Source: Spyradosoma sp004558035 (lineage in GTDB: Bacteria; Verrucomicrobiota; Verrucomicrobiia; Opitutales; UBA953). From it: DNA of 64,000 bases. Shown piece after piece: positions 1 to 7,673 of the stretch. The position numbers and the translations under genes are program-made. Below the pieces are notes generated by a model. That model saw only the letters and a list, made by a program, of their open reading frames with translations, was not told the DNA's origin and ran no database searches. Numbering within the stretch: the first letter of the stretch is position 1; every line of letters starts with the position of its first letter. The stretch covers positions 372,001-436,000 of the forward strand of contig NZ_JBNPNH010000002.1 of assembly GCF_050314555.1 (NCBI RefSeq), read 5' to 3'.

Positions 1-133
1 ACACGCGCGACGAGCAATTATCACAGAATCCTTACAAAACGCATTTTTTTCAAAAAAATTTTTCGTGCGGCGCGGCGGCGCTTCGCGGGAAAGGTGATGA
101 AGTGATGGAGTTATGAAGTTATGGAGGTTCTTT
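1..133. repeat. Direct repeat copy 1, ending in a half copy of the compound palindromic repeat
   Basis: Bases 1-30 are identical to 2671-2700 apart from one base, and similarity continues through an A/T tract into the arm GGTGATGAAGTGATGGAG and beyond, to about 133 (second copy to about 2806). From 90 on it is the left arm of the compound palindromic repeat, but core and right arm are missing; the stop codon and last residues of the sensor kinase gene lie inside the arm. The second copy lies upstream of a secreted-protein gene, so this copy may be the upstream region of a related gene left of the window. Confidence 0.75.
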
Positions 134-1796
134 CTTCGATCCTCAGAGTGAGCAGGAACGCCGTTCCCGCGGCTTCCGTCTTTTCGAAGCGCAGCTCGCC
201 GCCGAAACTGCGCGCGATTCGCCGCGACAGCGCGAGCCCGATGCCGAGCCCGCTTTTCGACGTTCCCGAAAAAGCCTCGAAAAGCCGGGCGCGCGCTTCC
301 GCGGAAACGCCGCCGCCGTTGTCGGCGACGCGGATCTGCAGCGCCCTGCCCTCGGCGCTCACGTGCGCGGAAATCGTCAGCACGACGTCGCTGTCTTCGC
401 GCGCGGTCCGGGCGACGTTGTCGGCGAGATTCACGAAGATGCGCTCCAGCGCGACCGGCGAGACGCGCACGCGCGCGCGGGCGGCGGCGGGAGAAATTTC
501 CGTCGCGAAATCCACGCCGAAGATCTCGAGAAAATCTTCCAGGCGTTCGAAAATCGGTTCGACGAGCGTTCCGAAATCTTCGTCCGGGAACGACGGCGAC
601 GAGGCGTCCGCGCGCTCGAGCTTCGCGGCGAGGAGAAGGTTGTCGAGAAACACGCCGAAGTGGCGCACGCTCTCGCGCAGCTTTCCCGCGAGGCCGAGCG
701 TCTTCGGCGAAGCGAACGCGCCGGCGCGGACGAGCGCGGCGACCTGCGCGTCGATGCGCGCGAACGGGACGCGCAGATCGTGCGCGACGGCGGCGGAAAA
801 CAGGCGGCGTTCCCGCGCGGCTCTCCGGGCGTGCTCGAAGGCGGCGAAAAACGCGGCGACGAAAAGCGTTCCCGCGAGCCAGACGACGGCGAGCGCCGCG
901 CGGAAGGCGGAAAGTTCCCTCTCCGCGGCGAGCGCGTTTTCCGACGGCGGAAGCGAAAACGTCAGCGGCAGACCTTCGACGGTCCGCGCGCGCGTTTCCG
1001 AAGCGATTTCGACGCGCGCGCCCGGGAACGTTTCGGAGATTTTTTCGGAAAGCCGCGCCGCGAGCGTCTCCGCGTTCATCAGCAATCCCTGGATACAGCG
1101 TTCGATTTTCGGCGCGCGGATTTCGCGGATCAGCGCGACGGAAGCGCCGCGCGTCTCGAAACGGAAGCCGCCGGAAAAATACGAGTCGCTCTCCGGCGTC
1201 GAGCCGCGAAAGACGCCGAACCAGAGCCCGAAACGCGGACGTTCCGCGGACGCCCGCGACGAATCTTTCGTGAACGCGGTTTCCGCAAGCGCGGCGACGC
1301 CCGGCACGCGCGCCTCGGCGAATCGTGCGGCCTCGCGCGCGAATTCCGCGCGTTCCGACTCGGCGATTCCCGCGCCCGAGAAACGCCGCTTCGGCGCGCC
1401 GGAAAAACTCGCCGCCTTTTCTTCGCCGAGCCCGGCGAGCCCGTAGGCGGCGAACTCGCGCGTCGGCGAAATTTCCGACGCGAGCGCGCACGCGGCGAAG
1501 GCGACGGCGGCGTCCGGCGGGAACGCCGCTGACGCGGGGCTCTCGGCGGCGAGCGCCTCGAATTTTTCCACGGGAACGGCGTCCGCGCGTTCCCGCGTTT
1601 CCCGCAGCGTTTCCGCGGCGACGCGCTCGGCGGCGCCGAGCCGTTCCGTCGCGTCGCGTCCGATTTCGGCGCGGACGCGCGCTTCGCGGGAACGCGCCGC
1701 GAACACGCAGAGCGCCGTGAGCGTCGCCGCGAGCGCGACGCTCAGGAAAACGTGAATTCTTCCGAACGGAAGCACTCCGAAGATTTTGCCTTTCAT
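111..1796 (-). CDS. Two-pass membrane sensor histidine kinase
   Basis: This 561-residue protein has a membrane segment at about 16-34, a sensor region of about 260 residues, a second membrane segment at about 300-320, and then a histidine kinase core. The H-box reads AHDLRVPFARI with the phospho-acceptor His near residue 339. The N-box (ERIFVNLADNVARTA), G1 box (VADNGGGV) and G2 box (GLGIGLAL) of the ATPase domain follow. Known of the family: it autophosphorylates and passes phosphate to a response regulator. No regulator gene is in the window; it may lie to the left. The last residues (ERTSITS) and the stop codon are encoded by a half copy of the intergenic palindromic repeat, which suggests the repeat's insertion or decay reset the C-terminus. 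The gene carries many CGGGAACG words. The signal sensed is unknown. Confidence 0.9.
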   Translation of the reverse strand: MKGKIFGVLPFGRIHVFLSVALAATLTALCVFAARSREARVRAEIGRDATERLGAAERVAAETLRETRERADAVPVEKFEALAAESPASAAFPPDAAVAFAACALASEISPTREFAAYGLAGLGEEKAASFSGAPKRRFSGAGIAESERAEFAREAARFAEARVPGVAALAETAFTKDSSRASAERPRFGLWFGVFRGSTPESDSYFSGGFRFETRGASVALIREIRAPKIERCIQGLLMNAETLAARLSEKISETFPGARVEIASETRARTVEGLPLTFSLPPSENALAAERELSAFRAALAVVWLAGTLFVAAFFAAFEHARRAARERRLFSAAVAHDLRVPFARIDAQVAALVRAGAFASPKTLGLAGKLRESVRHFGVFLDNLLLAAKLERADASSPSFPDEDFGTLVEPIFERLEDFLEIFGVDFATEISPAAARARVRVSPVALERIFVNLADNVARTAREDSDVVLTISAHVSAEGRALQIRVADNGGGVSAEARARLFEAFSGTSKSGLGIGLALSRRIARSFGGELRFEKTEAAGTAFLLTLRIEERTSITS

Positions 1797-1845
1797 GACG
1801 ATTTTCGAAATTTGCGCGACGGACGACGTGCGGAGATTAAAAAAA

Positions 1846-2601
1846 TCAGAGCCGTTTACGCAGCTCCACGGAAAAATTCAGAGAGTAGGGACCTCCGATG
1901 TTTTCGTAGATTACGGTCACGGGGAAAGAATTCGTGCCTTCCGGAACTTCGATCGTCATGCTCCCCGGCGAAAAAAGGGAAGATTCGCATTTTTGACCGA
2001 GCACCTCGACGCTCGCGTCGTCGTCCGAAGAGACCGAGACCGCGATCTGATCCACGCCTTCGCAGTTCAGCGTGAACGTCGCCGTGCAGGAAAACGGGTA
2101 GGTGTGATAGGGCGCGCTTCCGGAGAATCCCGAGGAATAAGACGCATAACGGTAAAAATAATTTTCGTCTTCGCCCTGCGTGTTCAGAATCGCCCAAGTC
2201 TCTTCCCAGCCGGAAAGAGTCTCCGGAACCGTTCCCGTGTAGCTTACGGAGATCGAGGAGTAAAAATCCGCGAGCGCCGGAAAATCCGAATACACGTAGG
2301 GAGCGACGTCTTCGTCCGCGCCGAAGGGCGTGCCGTATTTGTTGAGAACTTCAATCACGGCGTTCCCGTCTTCGTCGAAGGCGAGGCGTTCGACGCGTTC
2401 GCATATCGTGTAAAAATCTTCAACGACGATGCTTACGCTGCCCGTATCCGGGTCGGTGACTGCCCGAGCGCGTTCCACGGTTCCGCAGCCCATGGTGGGC
2501 GGGAACGCGTTTGTTTCGACGCCTTCGCCCGCGAATACGCAAAGCCCTGCGGAAAGCGCTCCCGCAAGAGCGAACAATGAATGACTGATCTGGTGTTTCA
2601 T
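1846..2601 (-). CDS. Secreted protein with a PA14-like C-terminal region, function unknown
   Basis: I start this 251-residue protein at the ATG at 2601, because MKHQISHSLFALAGALSAGL is a good signal peptide; an upstream in-frame codon would bury it. The C-terminal 70 residues contain a SDDDASVEVLG stretch and end in a YENIGGPYSLNFSVEL strand pattern. The same pattern (ESDDDAVLSVAG ... FENYGGPHKLQFTV) occurs in the 668-residue protein at 5271-7277, so the two share a beta-rich, PA14-like module. The upstream regions of the two genes also share a 'gaattttcgtgcgtcggcgg' stretch. I do not recognise a specific function; surface binding or adhesion is only a guess. Confidence 0.7.
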   Translation of the reverse strand: MKHQISHSLFALAGALSAGLCVFAGEGVETNAFPPTMGCGTVERARAVTDPDTGSVSIVVEDFYTICERVERLAFDEDGNAVIEVLNKYGTPFGADEDVAPYVYSDFPALADFYSSISVSYTGTVPETLSGWEETWAILNTQGEDENYFYRYASYSSGFSGSAPYHTYPFSCTATFTLNCEGVDQIAVSVSSDDDASVEVLGQKCESSLFSPGSMTIEVPEGTNSFPVTVIYENIGGPYSLNFSVELRKRL

Positions 2602-2670
2602 GATTCTTTGATGGTTGAATTTTCGTGCGTCGGCGGGAACCGTTCCCGCGTCCGCAGGAAATAATTTACC

Positions 2671-2806
2671 ACACGCGCGTCGAGCAATTATCACAGAATC
2701 CTTACAAAACGCATTTTTTTAAAAAATTTTCGCGCGGGCGAGGCATGGCGGCGCTTCACGGGAAAGGTGATGAAGTGATGGAGTTATGAGGTTATGGAGG
2801 TTCTTT
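2671..2806. repeat. Direct repeat copy 2 (matches window positions 1-133)
   Basis: This is an AT-rich stretch followed by the left arm of a palindromic repeat, near-identical to the first 133 bases of the window. It lies upstream of the secreted-protein gene that starts at 2601, so it may carry that gene's promoter. The two copies bracket the kinase and secreted-protein genes as a 2.67-kb unit. Confidence 0.75.
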
Positions 2807-2901
2807 GCGCTCGGCTTCGCCGAAAGGATTTCAGAAAAACTCTTTCGCGAAGCGAAACGCAATCAACTTCATAACCTCCATAACCTCGTCACCTCATAAC
2901 C
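2763..2901. repeat. Compound palindromic intergenic repeat, copy 2 (forward core)
   Basis: The left arm repeats an 8-9 bp unit (TGATGAAG, TGATGGAG, TTATGAGG, TTATGGAG). The core has two small hairpins, CGGCTTCGCCG and TTTCGCGAAGCGAAA. The right arm is the complement of the left (AACTTCATAACCTCCATAACC). It lies between genes and contains no plausible reading frame. Confidence 0.85.
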
Positions 2902-3189
2902 TAAGCATCTCGCTTGCCTTCGAAAACCTCGGACGGAAACTTCAAGATCCGCCCCGACGGGGCGAAACAAGCGTAACCCCATGCGCGACGCGAAGCGCGC
3001 GCTTGGGGCAAAAACCGCACATGCGACGCGCCTGAAAGGCGCAACCGCCCGAAGCGTTCGGCGTTTTCTCGGCGCGGCGTTCCCGCGGGGCAGTTGCGCT
3101 TTTCAAGCGCGTGTTCTTTTGCGGACGCTGCCCCAAGCGGCGTTTCGCCGCATGGGGTTATTTTTGTGCCGCATTTCATGCGGGAACGA
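2902..3189. other. Non-coding stretch with two mirrored GC hairpins
   Basis: I see no gene here. Two hairpins are visible: 2977-3008 (CCCCATGCGCG ... CGCGCGCTTGGGG) and 3131-3157 (CCCCAAGCGGCG, TTT, CGCCGCATGGGG). They are approximate mirror images, so the stretch is itself a larger imperfect inverted repeat. It adjoins the segment duplicated at 12.74-13.15 kb. Confidence 0.5.
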
Positions 3190-3722
3190 AACGGAGGATA
3201 CGCGTTCCCGCTTGCCCTCGAAGAACCGCGGACGGAAACCGCACTTTTTCAACAGGGATTGCGGGGATTTCAAGGGATTTTCTTTTCGGCGGGAACGCGC
3301 CTTGAGGGCGAAGACATTCCCGGCTTCGCCCGTACGGCGGGCGCATATTTTCCCGTTCGTCGGCGGGACGCTCCGCGGGAATGAATCCAATCCCTTAAAA
3401 TCCCGGAAATCCCTGTTCGCTTTCCTGCGTTCCCGAGGCGGAGACGCGGACGCTCAGAAAAATCTCCCGATGAGCCGTCTTTTTTACCAATAAAGGACGC
3501 ACGTCCCGTCCCTGAAACTCCAAGTCCGAACCGAGAGATTTTTTCTGTCCACAAGGGTGCCATGGCAAAAATCTCCTTCCCGCCACGCGTAAAAATACTC
3601 CTCGTCTTCGACGCAGACGTTCGGACACTTGGCGTAATTGCACTGTCGCGACAGCAGCAGAAGAACATCCGTCGTCGTCGGCGTCTCTCCGTCGAAAACC
3701 AGAATTCGCGCCCCGACCGGCG
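3190..3722. repeat. Segment duplicated in inverted orientation at 12739-13152
   Basis: The reverse complement of this segment reappears at 12739-13152. It holds the 3' end of the 363-residue gene and about 290 bp beyond its stop codon. The distant copy lacks roughly 100 bp of the spacer downstream of the stop but is otherwise nearly identical. Confidence 0.85.
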
Positions 3723-4575
3723 CAGATCCGGCTTTATCGACGCCGGCAAACGCTCTTTTGACTTCGTCGATTTCCGTCCGCGAAACTTTTTCCGTCCGAT
3801 CGACGACCTCCAGCCATTTCCGGAAATTTCGGACGTCATCTTCGTCTTCACGATTCGGGGATTTGGAGTGCACGGCGGAAAGCTCCGTCTTCTTCGATTC
3901 GTCGCGATTTTGCGGCGTCCACGTCTTTTTATCCGAATCGTAGCGATAAAAATCCACGTCTTTCAATTGCCTTATTCTCTGCCCGGCCGGACGAGCGATC
4001 AGCGCTCCGTTTTCAGATGAAAACTCCCAAGTCTGATGAATAAAACCGCCTCTCGGCGGTAACCCTGCGCCTTTAACCGGGAGCTCCAACTTCGAATTAA
4101 GATCAAGATTGAAATCAAAACGATTCTCCTCGTATCGACAAAACCGATCCAGATTCCAGGCTTCAGCCTTTCCTTCACGTTCTTTGAGTTCGTCCAAATC
4201 CAGCTCGGCAAACTGATACCATTTCCCGACGTCATAAGCTGCAGGCACGTAGTTCACTCTTATCAGAGCCCAAAAATCATCGCACGCGACGACGTCCATG
4301 CTCGGCTCATACAGGGGTTCGTCATAGGGCGCGACGTGGCGCAGGATGATTTCAGGACCGTTTTCCGATTTTTTGAGAACGCTGAAAACTATTCCATAAA
4401 TAAATCTCGTTTTGACGGGAGACTTCACTAAAGAATATTCTTTCCCTTGAAATCTCCAAGACTTCACCAATTCCACATCCTTACCGTAGTCCTCTGTCGG
4501 CTGAGCGATTCCATCGAAACTGCCCAGAAGCACCGCAGAAAGAAAAGCTAAAACATAAATAATTTTTTTGACCAT
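3484..4575 (-). CDS. Secreted protein with C-terminal PNVCxEDxE domain, unknown function
   Basis: This 363-residue protein has an N-terminal signal peptide (MVKKIIYVLAFLSAVLLGSF, then a likely cleavage near IAQP). The start ATG at 4575 is preceded by a GGAG ribosome-binding site. The C-terminal 70 residues (CPNVCVEDEEYFYAWREG) resemble the C-terminus of the 195-residue lipoprotein just upstream in the same orientation (FPNVCIEDDEHYYMWFKG), so they are diverged paralogues sharing a domain I cannot name. The gene is AT-richer than its surroundings and has no CGGGAACG word, which suggests transfer from elsewhere. A truncated copy of its 3' end lies at 12736-12961. Confidence 0.75.
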   Translation of the reverse strand: MVKKIIYVLAFLSAVLLGSFDGIAQPTEDYGKDVELVKSWRFQGKEYSLVKSPVKTRFIYGIVFSVLKKSENGPEIILRHVAPYDEPLYEPSMDVVACDDFWALIRVNYVPAAYDVGKWYQFAELDLDELKEREGKAEAWNLDRFCRYEENRFDFNLDLNSKLELPVKGAGLPPRGGFIHQTWEFSSENGALIARPAGQRIRQLKDVDFYRYDSDKKTWTPQNRDESKKTELSAVHSKSPNREDEDDVRNFRKWLEVVDRTEKVSRTEIDEVKRAFAGVDKAGSAPVGARILVFDGETPTTTDVLLLLSRQCNYAKCPNVCVEDEEYFYAWREGDFCHGTLVDRKNLSVRTWSFRDGTCVLYW

Positions 4576-4686
4576 AATCTATTACTCCGTCGTCGCATAT
4601 ATCGTTATTTTCACGTCAAGCGAAGCGCCCTCGTATTTTACGGCACTTCCCGCAGGCATATTTTCATGATAAGAAGCGATGCAGAT

Positions 4687-5259
4687 TCAAAAACGCCACG
4701 AATATTGCGCGAATGTTTTTTTCTCGATTATCCGCCCGATATCCGGACGGCCTTTGAACCACATGTAATAGTGTTCATCGTCTTCGATGCAGACGTTCGG
4801 AAATCCGAATTCCCGCCCGTCTTCGCCTTTCCAAATAATCGGACAGGAAATCGTCCTGTAAAGCACTGAAAGCGCCCAGGCCGGAGTTTGTTTCATGCTC
4901 CGGAATTCCTTGGGCAGAAAACCTTGAGGCGTGATTTTCGCTTTTCCGGAACGAATGTGCGTCAAAACCGTTTCTTTTTCCTCAGAATCCAAACTCCACG
5001 TCCGATCCCGATGAAGATAACCGGAATACTTCGCAAGAAGCTCATGATCGGAAAGATTTTTCAATTTCTCCAGCGTTTCCTCGCTTAACCGCATTTTCAG
5101 GAACTCGATCTTTATCTCGTCTTGATTCGATTTTTCATCGAATGCTTGTTTCGACAAATGCCTCGAATCCCTTTTGTCGCAACCAAACAGGCTAAAACAT
5201 AAATAACATCCCGCCGCGACAAAAATTGCGAGAAGACTCAAAATCATAATTTTTTTCAT
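4687..5259 (-). CDS. Small lipoprotein with PNVCxEDxE domain
   Basis: I choose the ATG at 5259: an AAAGGA ribosome-binding site lies six bases upstream, and the product then begins MKKIMILSLLAIFVAAGC, a lipoprotein signal with a lipobox AAGC. An ATG five codons earlier is possible. The 190-residue protein ends in a domain shared with its downstream neighbour (PNVCIEDDEHYYMW). Its start lies 11 bp after the stop of the transglutaminase-like gene, so the two are probably co-transcribed. AT-richer than average and free of the CGGGAACG word. Function unknown; probably anchored on a membrane facing the periplasm. Confidence 0.75.
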   Translation of the reverse strand: MKKIMILSLLAIFVAAGCYLCFSLFGCDKRDSRHLSKQAFDEKSNQDEIKIEFLKMRLSEETLEKLKNLSDHELLAKYSGYLHRDRTWSLDSEEKETVLTHIRSGKAKITPQGFLPKEFRSMKQTPAWALSVLYRTISCPIIWKGEDGREFGFPNVCIEDDEHYYMWFKGRPDIGRIIEKKTFAQYSWRF

Positions 5260-5270
5260 ATGATATCCTT

Positions 5271-7277
5271 TCATTCTGACACAGTTTCAAAAACATCTAA
5301 ATCTGACGAGTTCTTTATGGAAAGAAGCGTTCCGTCGTCTCTGAAAAATCCGGCCAATGAATTATTTTCGTAAGCGGACAATTCGGAAAACTTGGACGTG
5401 CCGTAAGAAGGATCATAATATTTCCCTAAAATCTTACAAATCCAATGTCCATTGAAATGAAAAGGAGAATGAGGATTTCCCTGCGCCAAAATATACTCTC
5501 TTGGGGAAACCTTCTGTGCCAATGGAGTTTCGCGAACAACCGCGTCTAAAATGTGAGTATAATTTTTTTTGAAAATTGAAGAAACCCACCTTAGCTCGGT
5601 ATAAGAGCAATCTTTTTCTATGCAACATTCATCCAGACTAAAGCCCCAATTTCCGACCATAATAGACTCTGGAGTAGGATACCCATGTTGATCACAAAAA
5701 TCAGGCATCGCTCGCTTTGAAAAAATACTTACTCGTTTTGCTTCAATTCCTTGCAACCTCACCATGTCTCTAAAAAGACCACTCCATGCCTGACAATTTC
5801 CATCCCCATCTTCACAAATCAACAAAAGACTTGTACTTGCTTTTTCGTGTGCGTCATCAAATTTCCAATAGCTCAATTGTTTTCCATCCGATTTTCGACG
5901 AACATCTAAGTCTGCAAATTCTTCATAAATTGCATCGACAATTTCAACCTCGCCAGACATCCCTTTCGCATTTTTGCAACCAAGATAAAACAGCGTTTCC
6001 TGGCGCAGGGAGGTCAGCGGCTCGCCGCGCGTGAAATAGATTTCGTGGACGGAGGTTCCCGCGGGAAGCCAATTCGTCAGGCCGGCGTAGCGGACGCTCC
6101 ACGAGATTGTCAGATTCTTTTCGAAATAATCCGCGGTACCGGCGGGAACGGGCGCGGGAATCTCGACGCCTTGGGCGAGATTTTCATACGTGACTTCCCG
6201 GACCACAGGTTCGCTCAAGCCCGGATACGTAACCGACGCGCGCACCGCCTCCGGAGCGCTTCCGCCGAACGTGTTCAGCGCGGGAACGAATTTCAGCGAA
6301 AAGCCGCTTCGAACAGCGACGGGGTGCGTCGCGTCGTCGCCGCCGGAAGAATCCGTGCGGTCTTTTTCCCACGAAGCGCCCTCGAACGGCGTTCCGTCGT
6401 CGCGGCGCACGTCGAGCGCCCCCGAAGAGGCGAAGGCGACCGAAGCGACTTCCGCCTTTACGCGTAGGGTCGTCACCGTGAACTGCAGCTTGTGCGGTCC
6501 GCCGTAGTTTTCGAAGGCGATCGAGACGGTCTGCTTTTCGCTCGGCGGCGGATTCGGGAGCGCGACGTAAGGCGACGTGATATTCGCTGGGATGATCTTT
6601 TTATCGTCTTTGCTCCAATACGAATGCGCGGAAACGCCCGCGACGGAAAGCACGGCGTCGTCGTCCGACTCCAGCGTGACGCGCACGAAATTTCCCTGCT
6701 CGATGTCGAAGACGTAGTTTTTGGAAAACGGAGGCGCGGTCTTGTTGGAGTCGTCCGCGTCGGTATAGGTATAGGAGATGGTCCCGTATCCGCTTTCGTT
6801 GAAGCTTCCGGAAACCGTGACCTCAAGCGTTTCCGGCGCGCTTCCCTCGCCTTCGCCGTCGCCGCCTTCGTCGTCGGAGAGCGTCGTCGCGACGCGGGGC
6901 TGCGCGGAAGCGGCGGAAAGGCACGCGGCGTTCCCGCGGGAGCGCTTTTTCGCGGGCGCCTTCGTCGCGGCTCCGTTTTCGGCGGCGGTCGCGAGAGCGT
7001 CGCGGGGCGGGTCGTTCGGATCGAGCGGGTCGGTGCCGTTTTCGAATTCAAGGAAGTCGGGAATGCCGTCGCCGTCGGAATCCCAAGGATCGGCGGAATC
7101 GAGCGGGTCTGTTCCCGCGATGATTTCTTCGGCGTCCGTCCAACCGTCGCCGTCGGTGTCCGCCTCGAAGATTTCATCGAGCGCGAAGAGCGTTCCCGCC
7201 AATCCGAGGCTCGCGAGAGCCGCCCATTGCCACGCGAGCCAACGCCCGCGCTTTCCGTTTTTTTCAATTTCTTTCAT
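5271..7277 (-). CDS. Exported calcium-binding, transglutaminase-like multidomain protein
   Basis: I start this 668-residue protein at the ATG at 7277. Residues 12-32 are a membrane or signal segment. It is followed by thrombospondin type-3-like calcium loops (DTDGDGWTDAEE, DSDGDGIPDFLE), a PA14-like region shared with the protein at 1846-2601, and a C-terminal domain with a likely Cys-His-Asp triad: GNCQAWSGLF (Cys 495), FNGHW (His 611) and YYDPSYG (Asp 622). That order and the LQGIEAKRV strand after the Cys fit the transglutaminase/papain-like fold. The N-terminal part is GC-rich with CGGGAACG words; the last 240 residues are AT-richer without them, so the gene looks like a fusion of two sources. 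Substrate unknown. Confidence 0.7.
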   Translation of the reverse strand: MKEIEKNGKRGRWLAWQWAALASLGLAGTLFALDEIFEADTDGDGWTDAEEIIAGTDPLDSADPWDSDGDGIPDFLEFENGTDPLDPNDPPRDALATAAENGAATKAPAKKRSRGNAACLSAASAQPRVATTLSDDEGGDGEGEGSAPETLEVTVSGSFNESGYGTISYTYTDADDSNKTAPPFSKNYVFDIEQGNFVRVTLESDDDAVLSVAGVSAHSYWSKDDKKIIPANITSPYVALPNPPPSEKQTVSIAFENYGGPHKLQFTVTTLRVKAEVASVAFASSGALDVRRDDGTPFEGASWEKDRTDSSGGDDATHPVAVRSGFSLKFVPALNTFGGSAPEAVRASVTYPGLSEPVVREVTYENLAQGVEIPAPVPAGTADYFEKNLTISWSVRYAGLTNWLPAGTSVHEIYFTRGEPLTSLRQETLFYLGCKNAKGMSGEVEIVDAIYEEFADLDVRRKSDGKQLSYWKFDDAHEKASTSLLLICEDGDGNCQAWSGLFRDMVRLQGIEAKRVSIFSKRAMPDFCDQHGYPTPESIMVGNWGFSLDECCIEKDCSYTELRWVSSIFKKNYTHILDAVVRETPLAQKVSPREYILAQGNPHSPFHFNGHWICKILGKYYDPSYGTSKFSELSAYENNSLAGFFRDDGTLLSIKNSSDLDVFETVSE

Positions 7278-7454
7278 GATAAGAGATGTCTGAATTTTCG
7301 TGCGTCGGCGGAAACACATTCCCGCGATGCGTAAAACATTCTGCCGTACACTTCATACACTCGGCAAGCATAAAATCTCCACAATCGCGGGCGCGGCCGC
7401 CGCAATTTCATGTTCAGGAGCCTTTCAAAAAAATCGGGCGGGACGCGGCGCGGG
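7278..7454. other. Upstream region of the transglutaminase-like gene
   Basis: I see no gene. The 'gaattttcgtgcgtcggcgg' stretch near 7291 is shared with the region upstream of the secreted-protein gene at 2601, so it may be a common promoter or leader. Confidence 0.4.
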
Positions 7455-7596
7455 AAAGGTGATGAAGTGATGGAGTTATGAGGTTATGGAGGTTCTTTGC
7501 GTTTCGCTCCGCGAAAGAGTTTTTCGAAAATCCTTTCGGCGAAGCCGAACGCAATCAACTTCATAACCTCATAACCTTCATAACCTCCATCACCTT
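7455..7596. repeat. Compound palindromic intergenic repeat, copy 3 (inverted core)
   Basis: Arms of the GTTATGAG/GTTATGGA type flank the two-hairpin core, here in reverse order (TTTCGCTCCGCGAAA first, then CGGCGAAGCCG). It lies about 80 bp upstream of purD. Confidence 0.85.
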
Positions 7597-7673
7597 CTCT
7601 TCGCCCGCGAAAATTTTGTTCGCGCGGGAACACGGATTGCGATTTACTGAGGCTTTCAATTCACAGATCAAGC

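Noticed and set aside
2763..2901. A CRISPR array, suggested by the regular short units in the palindromic repeats
   Set aside because: There are no unique spacers, the units are only 8-9 bp, and there are no cas genes.
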